Source: Bacillota bacterium (GTDB lineage Bacteria; Bacillota; Bacilli; Lactobacillales; Aerococcaceae). Taken from it: a stretch of 30,730 nt of DNA. The notes under the pieces are model-generated. The model was given only the letters and a program-made list of their open reading frames with translations. It had not been told where the DNA came from and did not search any database. How positions within the stretch are numbered: the first letter of the stretch is position 1; each line of letters begins with the position of its first letter. Shown in pieces: positions 23,352 through 30,730 of the stretch. Where the stretch lies: the NCBI GenBank assembly GCA_023442905.1, contig JAEZWY010000028.1:1-30730 (forward strand), written 5' to 3'. The position numbers and the translations under genes were made by a program.

Positions 23352-24068
23352 ATGATACTGTTTATTTATTATACCATTTTATTGGTACTCTTTGCTAGCC
23401 TTGCTTCATTTTTTATGGTGGTCGGATCAAGAACTGTCTACCGCCAATCATTTACCCACGGACGGTCTAAATGTGACTATTGCCAAGTAACTATTTCACC
23501 ATTTGCTATGATACCTTTATTAGGTTATATCATCATAGGCGGTAAGTGCACACATTGCAAACAAAGAATCCCATTAGCTTATCCCTTATGTGAAAGTTAC
23601 TTTGCTATATCTTCATCACTACTATTTCACTTTCATCCTAATGTAAATAGTATTTATCTTTTTATTACCTTCGCTATTTTGCTCATGATGACTAGTACCG
23701 ACCTAGCATTACAAATCATCCCAGATCGTTTCCAGATTATTTTATTAACCCTAGTAATTATTTATCTTTATCAAAATGCGCATATAGGGTTTCTAACACA
23801 TAGCATTTTCGCTTTATTAATATTCACCACACTCATTACCTGTAATTACCTCCTTCATCAAGGAATTGGGGGTGGGGATATTAAGACACTAACAATCCTT
23901 GCCTTATTTCATGGTCCACTATCATTTTCTTACTTACTCATATGCGCAAGTGGTCTAGCCATTTGTCATATCTTTTACTTAAAAATAAAGCATGACAACC
24001 TTCCTAGTGGTCTTCCTTTCCTACCCTATTTATTCTTTGCCTATCCCATCATCTTCTATATACTGTAG
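23352..24068 (+). CDS. comC: type IV prepilin peptidase (A24 family)
   Basis: A membrane aspartyl protease that cuts and N-methylates leader peptides of competence pseudopilins such as ComGC. The 238-residue protein has the two cysteine pairs of the N-terminal zinc-binding loop (C41/C44, C66/C69), both catalytic aspartates (D117 in STDLAL, D176 in the GGGD motif) and about seven membrane helices. A GGAGG at 23341-23345 precedes the ATG. The ComC role is inferred from the family in non-piliated Lactobacillales; no competence pilin genes are in this window. Confidence 0.9.
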   Translation: MILFIYYTILLVLFASLASFFMVVGSRTVYRQSFTHGRSKCDYCQVTISPFAMIPLLGYIIIGGKCTHCKQRIPLAYPLCESYFAISSSLLFHFHPNVNSIYLFITFAILLMMTSTDLALQIIPDRFQIILLTLVIIYLYQNAHIGFLTHSIFALLIFTTLITCNYLLHQGIGGGDIKTLTILALFHGPLSFSYLLICASGLAICHIFYLKIKHDNLPSGLPFLPYLFFAYPIIFYIL

Positions 24069-24099
24069 GTAACAAACTTTAGAATATGAGGGTGATGTC

Positions 24100-24891
24100 A
24101 TGCAAATGCAACATACTTTTATCCAAGGTAAATTTGATCAACCAGCTTTATGTGAGGATGCGCTATTTATCAATGACCACTTCATCGCTGTCATTGATGG
24201 CGTAACCTCCAAATCAAATTTCATACATAAAGGGATGAAAACTGGAAAAATAGCTTCTAATATTATCAAGGACTTATTAGCTACACTAGATCGTGAAACA
24301 CCTATCGAAGATATTATTAAAGGTGTAAATCAAGCATTTGAAAATGAATTTTATGCACATGTGGATTTCCCGCTAAATCGAATTGAACATGGTCCACAGG
24401 CTGCTATGGTCTTATATTCAGATTTCTACAAACAGATTTACTTAATCGGCGATTGCCAAGCTCGCGTCAATGACCAACTATATACCCAACCTAAGGTATC
24501 TGACGATATTTTGAGTAACTTTCGCTCCCTTATCCTGCATATACATCCAAATCATCACCAAGAAGCTCGAGAAGCCATTTTACCATATTTAATTTCGGCT
24601 AATACTTTCGCTAATAGGAATGATACCCGTTTTGGCTATTCTGTTCTAAATGGCCAAGAAATCCCCTTAGACTTAATCACAGTAATTCCCGTTCAAATTG
24701 GGGATAACATTATTTTAACCTCGGATGGTTACCCTGCTATCTTGTCAACCTTTGAGGAAACAGAGGACTATTTACAGGAAATCATTCAACAGGATCCCGA
24801 CTTAATAGAACAGTTTATTTCTTCTAAAGGTGTTAATCCTGGTCAAATTAGCTTCGATGACCGAGCATATGTTGAATTTATTGTTGAATAA
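24100..24891 (+). CDS. PP2C-like protein phosphatase
   Basis: A 263-residue protein with the ordered motifs of the PPM/PP2C fold: ED (19-20), the metal-binding IAVIDGVTSKS (D33, G34), GDCQARV in the position of the usual GDSR, TSDGYP late in the protein and a final DDRA. These aspartates normally hold two Mn or Mg ions. No transmembrane or sensor domain is seen. The target is unknown. It lies 31 bases after comC and is probably co-transcribed; the ribosome binding site is weak (GAGGGTG). I did not recognise a specific named member. Confidence 0.75.
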   Translation: MQMQHTFIQGKFDQPALCEDALFINDHFIAVIDGVTSKSNFIHKGMKTGKIASNIIKDLLATLDRETPIEDIIKGVNQAFENEFYAHVDFPLNRIEHGPQAAMVLYSDFYKQIYLIGDCQARVNDQLYTQPKVSDDILSNFRSLILHIHPNHHQEAREAILPYLISANTFANRNDTRFGYSVLNGQEIPLDLITVIPVQIGDNIILTSDGYPAILSTFEETEDYLQEIIQQDPDLIEQFISSKGVNPGQISFDDRAYVEFIVE

Positions 24892-24917
24892 TCAGTAAAA
24901 TCTTTATTTATGATAAA

Positions 24918-24955
24918 ACAAAACCCCAGACTCATCATAAGTCTGGGGTTCTTTC
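24918..24955. terminator. Bidirectional terminator between the PP2C gene and rpoC
   Basis: AACCCCAGACT and AGTCTGGGGTT form an 11-bp perfect stem with a 7-base loop. T-rich tails follow on both strands, so it ends both the comC-PP2C transcript and the rpoBC transcript. Confidence 0.92.
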
Positions 24956-24993
24956 TCGTCTGAATATTCGGATGTAGTTAGTTGAAGAGAAAA

Positions 24994-27900
24994 TTAGTTT
25001 TCTTGAATACTTGAGTAGTCAATTGGGCTAATTTCAGTATCTACGTCTGCTTCTTCTCCGTAGATTAATTGTTGTGTGTCACCGATTTTTTTGGGTTCCA
25101 TTTCACGATAGCGAGCCATACCTGTACCTGCAGGGATGATCTTACCGATAATAACATTCTCTTTTAATCCAAGTAAGTGGTCTTCTTTACCACGGATTGC
25201 CGCGTCAGTTAAGACTTTAGTTGTTTCTTGGAATGAAGCTGCAGATAGGAAACTATTTGTTTCTAAGGCTGCTTTGGTAATACCTAATAATACTGGGCGA
25301 GCAGTTGCAGGTAGTTCACCTGAACGGATAGCTTCAGTATTGGCATCTGTAAAGTCTGCAGTATCCATTAATTTACCTGGTAACAAGTCTGTTGAACCTG
25401 GGTCAAGGACACGTACTTTACGTAGCATTTGACGAACCATAACTTCCACGTGTTTATCATTGATGTCTACCCCTTGAGAGCGGTATACACGTTGAACTTC
25501 ATCTAACATGTATGTTTCAACAGTTAGTGTATTCGTTACACGTAGTAAATCTTTAGGATCGATTGAACCTTCTGTTAATTGTTGACCACGGTAAACAGTA
25601 TCGCCTTCAGCAACGTTCATACGCGCTGTGTAAGGTACTTTATACTCACGAGAGTCAGTCATACCCTTAACAAATACTGTCTTCGTACGGCTTGCTTCAT
25701 CTTCTTCAATTGCTTCAATTTCACCAGCAACTTCTGTAATGACCGCACGACCTTTTGGATGACGTGCTTCAACAATCTCTTGGATTCGAGGTTAACCTTG
25801 AGTGATATCATCACCGGCAACCCCACCAGTATGGAATGTACGCATAGTTAACTGTGTACCTGGTTCACCGATAGATTGTGCTGCAATTGTTCCGACTGCT
25901 TCCCCTACTTCTACCTCTTGGTTAGTAGATAGGTCGCGTCCGTAACAATGTTTACATACACCATGACGAGTGTTACATGTAAATGCTGAACGAATTGTTA
26001 CTTGCTCAATACCAGCTTCAACGATACGACGAGCAGTTTGCTCATCAACTAATTCGTTGTGGTGTGCAATAATTTCGCCAGTTTCTGGATGACGTACTTC
26101 TTTTTGTAAGTAACGACCAGTCACACGTTCTTCAAGTGATTCAATTACTTCGTTACCATTCTTAATTGCTTCAATCGCTAAACCACGGTCAGTACCACAA
26201 TCTGCTTCACGAATGATTACATCTTGGGCAACGTCTACAAGACGACGAGTTAGGTAACCTGAATCGGCTGTCTTAAGGGCTGTATCGGTCATACCTTTAC
26301 GAGCACCGTGAGTCGAGATAAACACTTCTTGTACGGTTAAACCTTCACGGAAGTTAGACAAGATAGGTAACTCAATGATCTTACCATTAGGTCCGGCCAT
26401 CAAACCACGCATACCCGCAAGTTGGGTAAAGTTAGAGATGTTACCACGGGCACCTGAATCGGACATGATAAAGAATGGGTTATCTTGATCAAGTGAGTTC
26501 ATTAGGGCAATTTGGATCTCATCTTTTACTTTATTCCAAGTATCGATAACTTGGTCATAACGTTCGTCATTTGTAATCAAACCACGGCGGTATTGTTTTG
26601 TAATCTTATCTACGCGGTCATGTCCTTTTTGAATAGACGCCGCTTTTGATTCAAGGTTTGTAATATCCGCCACACCTACGGTAATACCAGAACGTGTAGA
26701 GTATTTGAAACCTAAATCTTTCATTTTATCTAAGATAATTGAAGTTTCAGTAATCTTAGATACTTTAAATACTTGCGCGATGATACGTGCTAAGTATTTT
26801 TTCTTGAATGGCGAAACCATATCTTGACGACTGATAAACTCTTTAACATCTGTACCTGGTTCCATAATGAACTTATCTGATAGAGATGATTCTAAGTTTT
26901 CAGTTGTTGGTTCATTAATGTATGGGAACTCTTCTGGCATAATCTCGTTAAAGAATAATTTACCAATTGTTGTCACCATTAATTTACCTCTTTGGTTTTC
27001 AGTCCAAGGTTTTTTAGGTAATGCATCTGTTGGGAAAGCAACACGTGTATGTAATTGCACATAACCGTTAGTGTAGGCAATATGTGCTTCATTAATTGAA
27101 GACATTAACATACCTTCACCCATTACTTCAGGTTCTTCCATCGTTAGGTAGTAGTTACCTAAAACCATATCTTGAGATGGTGTAACAACCGGTTGTCCAT
27201 CTTTAGGGTTCAAGATATGCGTAGCAGCTAGCATTAATAAGCGTGCTTCTGCTTGCGCTTCTTCACCTAATGGTAAATGGACGGCCATTTGGTCACCATC
27301 GAAGTCGGCATTATAGGCTTCACACACAAGTGGGTGAAGACGAATCGCTTTACCTTCAACCAATACTGGTTCAAAGGCTTGGATACCTAAACGGTGTAAG
27401 GTAGGTGCACGGTTCAATAGCACTGGATGTTCACGAATGATTTCGCCTAAAACATCCCAAACATCTTCATCATGGTGCTCAATTTTACGTTTAGCATGTT
27501 TCACGTTGATTGCCATATCACGGGCTACCAATTCACGCATTAAGAATGGTTTGAATAATTCAAGGGCCATTTCTTTTGGTAAACCAGCTTGGTACATCTT
27601 CAATGATGGACCAACAACGATTACAGAACGACCAGAGTAGTCAACACGTTTACCAAGTAAGTTTTGACGGAAACGTCCTTGCTTACCTTTAAGCATGTGT
27701 GACAATGATTTCAACGGACGGTTACCTGGACCAGTAACTGGACGACCACGGCGACCGTTATCGAATAAGGCATCCACTGCTTCTTGTAACATACGTTTTT
27801 CGTTTTGCACGATAATATTTGGTGCATTTAAGTCTAATAGACGTTTCAAACGGTTGTTACGGTTAATTACACGACGGTATAAATCATTCAAGTCAGAAGT

Positions 27901-28650
27901 AGCGAAACGACCACCATCTAACTGAACCATCGGACGTAGTTCTGGTGGGATAACTGGAATAACATCCATAACCATCCACGCAGGATCGTTACCAGACTTA
28001 CGGAAAGCATCTAAAACATCTAAACGACGGATTGCACGTGTACGTTTTTGACCTTTAGCAGTTTTCAAGTCTTCTTTTAATTCGGCAACTTCGCTCTCAA
28101 TTTGCACTTGTGATAACAAGGTCTTGATTGCGTCAGCACCCATTGCTGCTTTGAAGCCTTCGCCATACTCACGTTTGTTGTCGCGGTATTCTTTTTCAGA
28201 TAACAATTGTTTGTAATCCAGTGGCGTATCACCAGCATCTGTTACAACGTAAGATGCGAAGTAGATAACTTCTTCAAGCGAACGTGGGCTCATGTCTAAC
28301 ATTAAGCCCATACGAGATGGGATACCTTTGAAGTACCAAATGTGTGTTACAGGTGTCGCTAACTCAATGTGACCCATACGCTCACGACGTACTTTAGAAC
28401 GTGTAACTTCAACGCCACAACGGTCACAAACAACACCAGCATAGCGAATGCCCTTGTATTTACCACAAGAACATTCCCAATCTTTGGAAGGTCCAAAGAT
28501 TCTTTCATCGAATAGACCTTCTTTTTCTGATTTAAGTGTACGGTAGTTGATGGTTTCAGGTTTCTTAACCTCACCGTAAGACCAAGATCTGATCTTGTCT
28601 GGTGAAGCCAACCCGATACGCATGCTTTCAAATCTATTTACATCTACCAA
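24994..28650 (-). pseudogene. rpoC: RNA polymerase beta' subunit, with an in-frame TAA at codon 953
   Basis: The catalytic large subunit of RNA polymerase. Total span is 1218 codons before the final stop, the usual Lactobacillales length. Codons 1-952 (28650-25795) hold the N-terminal zinc ribbon (CSCG...CDRC), the catalytic NADFDGD at 447-453, the trigger loop (MTDTALKTADSGYLTRR) and the second zinc site (CNTRHGVCKHC). Then GGT-TAA-CCT interrupts the conserved ITQG-L-PRIQE, where relatives have leucine; TTA to TAA needs one change. The same frame continues intact for 265 codons (25791-24994) to the normal C-terminus. The start is TTG with AGGGAGG 8 bases upstream. A stop here should be lethal, so a sequence error, a mixed population or readthrough must be considered. 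Confidence 0.9.
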
Positions 28651-28682
28651 GGGGCCAACCTCCCTTATCTAATTTGCCCAAA

Positions 28683-30730
28683 CTATTCATTTACTTGTTT
28701 TTGTGCAGTGATTTCACTTACTTGTGATTCAACAGTTGCATCTGCATCAACTGCATTCTCTTTGTTTTCTTGATCTTTTTTAGGGAAGCCCGGTGTTATT
28801 TCATCCATGTCACGTAAATCTACTGCTTTCTTATCAGAGTCTAATACTTCAATGTCTAGACCTAATGATTGCAATTCTTTAACCAATACACGGAATGATT
28901 CAGGTACACCTGGTTTTGGAATTGGTTCACCTTTAACGATAGCTTCGTATGTTTGTACACGTCCTACAACGTCATCTGACTTGTAAGTCAAGATTTCTTG
29001 TAATGTGTATGCCGCACCGTATGCTTCTAGTGCCCAAACCTCCATCTCACCGAAACGTTGTCCACCAAACTGAGCTTTACCACCCAATGGTTGTTGCGTA
29101 ACAAGTGAGTAAGGACCTGTTGAACGTGCATGTAATTTGTCGTCGACCATATGAGAAAGTTTCAAGTAGTACATAACCCCTACAGAAACACGGTTGTCGA
29201 ACGGTTCACCGGTACGACCATCGTAAAGAACAGTTTTAGCATCGCTTGCCATACCTGCTTCTTTGATTGTTTCCCATACGTCTTCTTCATTCGCACCATC
29301 GAATACTGGTGTTGCAATGTGGATGCCCATTTCACGTGCAGCCATACCTAAATGCAACTCTAATACTTGTCCGATGTTCATACGAGAAGGTACCCCTAGA
29401 GGGTTCAACATGATATCAACTGGTGTTCCGTCTGGCATGTAAGGCATGTCTTCTTGAGGTAAGATACGAGACACAACCCCTTTGTTACCATGACGTCCGG
29501 CCATTTTATCCCCAACTTGGATCTTACGTTTTTGGATAATGTAAACACGGACTAACATAGAAACACCTGGTGATAATTCGTCGCCGTTTTCACGGTAGAA
29601 TACTTTCACGTCGTTAACGATACCACCGCCACCATGTGGTACGCGTAATGATGTATCACGAACTTCACGAGCTTTTTCACCGAAGATTGCATGTAATAAG
29701 TGCTCTTCTGCTGATAATTCAGTTACACCTTTAGGCGTTACTTTACCAACTAAGATGTCACCATCTTTTACTTCTGCACCGATACGGATAATACCGCGTT
29801 CGTCAAGATTACGTAATGAATCTTCACCAACGTTAGGGATTTCACGAGTGATTTCTTCAGGTCCTAATTTAGTGTCACGTGCTTCAGATTCTAATTCATC
29901 AATATGAATAGAAGTGTACACATCGTCTTTCACTAAACGTTCAGACATGATAACCGCATCCTCGTAGTTATAACCATCCCAAGTCATGAAGGCAATTAAT
30001 GGGTTTTGACCTAAAGCCATTTCCCCTTTTTCCATTGAAGGACCGTTAGCTAAGATTTCTCCAGCAGTAACAGCTTCGCCAAGATCCACGTTAGGTGTTT
30101 GGTTGTACGATGCTGAGGCATTTGAACGGTGGTATTTGATTAATGGATACTTGTCTAAAGCACCATCTTCACGACGTACACGGATTTCACGTGCATCAAC
30201 ATACTCAACAACACCATCGTATTGTGCAACGACTGCAGCACCTGAGTCAGCTGCTGCTTTATGTTCCATACCAGTACCAACTAGTGGTGCATGTGGTTGT
30301 AACAATGGCACAGCTTGACGTTGCATGTTGGCACCCATTAAGGCACGGTTAGAGTCATCGTTTTCCAAGAAAGGAATTGATGCTGTTGCAACAGATACTA
30401 CCTGTTTAGGTGAAACGTCCATGTAGTCTACACGTTCAGGTTTCACTTCGATATTTTCTTCAACGTAACGAGCCATAACAACTTCTTCTGCGAATGAACC
30501 GTCTTCGTTCAAGATAGAGTTACCTTGGGCGATAACGAAATTATCTTCTTCGTCAGCTGTTAAGTAGTCGATACGGTCTGTTACTTTATGTGTATTCCAG
30601 TCAACACGGCGATATGGTGTTTCAATGAAACCAAATTCATTAATTTTCGCATATGATGCCAAGTTGTTAATCAACCCGATGTTTGGTCCCTCAGGTGTTT
30701 CAATCGGACACATACGACCATAGTGAGAGT
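28683..30730 (-). CDS. rpoB: RNA polymerase beta subunit, 5' part cut by window edge
   Basis: The second large subunit of RNA polymerase. About 681 C-terminal residues are visible, beginning within the conserved SHYGRMCPIETPEGPNIG and including YNYEDAV, GRHGNKG and the C-terminal GGKAQFGGQRFGEMEVWALEAYGA (beta-beta' contact). The last 30 residues are a non-conserved, E/A/V-rich tail. It ends 32 bases before the rpoC start, so the two are one operon. The N-terminal ~500 residues, including the N-terminal part of the rifampicin-binding region, lie outside the window. Confidence 0.97.
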   Translation of the reverse strand, partial: SHYGRMCPIETPEGPNIGLINNLASYAKINEFGFIETPYRRVDWNTHKVTDRIDYLTADEEDNFVIAQGNSILNEDGSFAEEVVMARYVEENIEVKPERVDYMDVSPKQVVSVATASIPFLENDDSNRALMGANMQRQAVPLLQPHAPLVGTGMEHKAAADSGAAVVAQYDGVVEYVDAREIRVRREDGALDKYPLIKYHRSNASASYNQTPNVDLGEAVTAGEILANGPSMEKGEMALGQNPLIAFMTWDGYNYEDAVIMSERLVKDDVYTSIHIDELESEARDTKLGPEEITREIPNVGEDSLRNLDERGIIRIGAEVKDGDILVGKVTPKGVTELSAEEHLLHAIFGEKAREVRDTSLRVPHGGGGIVNDVKVFYRENGDELSPGVSMLVRVYIIQKRKIQVGDKMAGRHGNKGVVSRILPQEDMPYMPDGTPVDIMLNPLGVPSRMNIGQVLELHLGMAAREMGIHIATPVFDGANEEDVWETIKEAGMASDAKTVLYDGRTGEPFDNRVSVGVMYYLKLSHMVDDKLHARSTGPYSLVTQQPLGGKAQFGGQRFGEMEVWALEAYGAAYTLQEILTYKSDDVVGRVQTYEAIVKGEPIPKPGVPESFRVLVKELQSLGLDIEVLDSDKKAVDLRDMDEITPGFPKKDQENKENAVDADATVESQVSEITAQKQVNE

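Noticed and set aside
1..30730. Search for CRISPR arrays, insertion sequences and phage genes
   Set aside because: No regularly spaced repeats, transposase or integrase motifs, or long terminal inverted repeats were seen by eye.

Overview
The window looks like a piece of a low-GC Gram-positive chromosome of the order Lactobacillales (my best guess is Aerococcaceae or Carnobacteriaceae; the genus is an inference). The reasons are the gene order dnaX-ebfC-recR-tmk-holB and yabA-trmN6, strong AGGAGG-type ribosome binding sites with some TTG/GTG starts, an SMK-box (SAM-III) leader on metK, Rgg- and BioY-type genes, and the rpoB-rpoC arrangement. No insertion sequence, phage gene, rRNA or CRISPR array was seen.

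Layout, left to right. (1) 1-1149, minus strand: end of the replication/tRNA-modification cluster (trmN6, cut by the window edge, and yabA). (2) 1491-7534, plus strand: a GNAT acetyltransferase, birA, the biotin transporter gene bioY, then a two-gene flavin operon: a stand-alone FMN reductase domain and an 808-residue FMN_red/FMN_bind/FAD fumarate-reductase-type protein. Two Rex-like operators precede it. (3) 7611-8620: an Rgg-type regulator gene broken by one in-frame TAA, and a divergent, previously easy-to-miss 21-codon gene for a short hydrophobic peptide. Together they look like an Rgg/SHP quorum-sensing pair. (4) 8631-13440, minus strand: holB, tmk, recR, ebfC, dnaX (replication clamp loader, dTMP kinase, repair). 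(5) 13621-14878, plus strand: SAM-III riboswitch and metK. (6) 14976-17324, minus strand: a P-type ATPase. (7) 17557-22631, minus strand: a five-gene operon with a GpdQ-like phosphodiesterase, a UgpB-like lipoprotein, two permeases and an ATPase, probably importing glycerol-phosphate compounds, under a cre-like operator. (8) 22958-23205, minus strand: tRNA-Val, tRNA-Lys, tRNA-Thr. (9) 23352-24891, plus strand: a prepilin peptidase (comC) and a PP2C-like phosphatase. (10) 24994-30730, minus strand: rpoC and the 3' part of rpoB. rpoC carries an in-frame TAA in place of a conserved leucine codon.

The regulatory logic is unusually readable: biotin (paired BirA-like operators before birA and bioY), NADH/NAD+ (Rex-like sites before the flavin operon), S-adenosylmethionine (SMK box), carbon catabolite control (cre over the -10 of the ABC operon), and cell density (Rgg/SHP). 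The most interesting points are the SHP-like gene with its disrupted receptor, and the nonsense codon in the essential gene rpoC. The latter may be a sequencing error and should be checked first.
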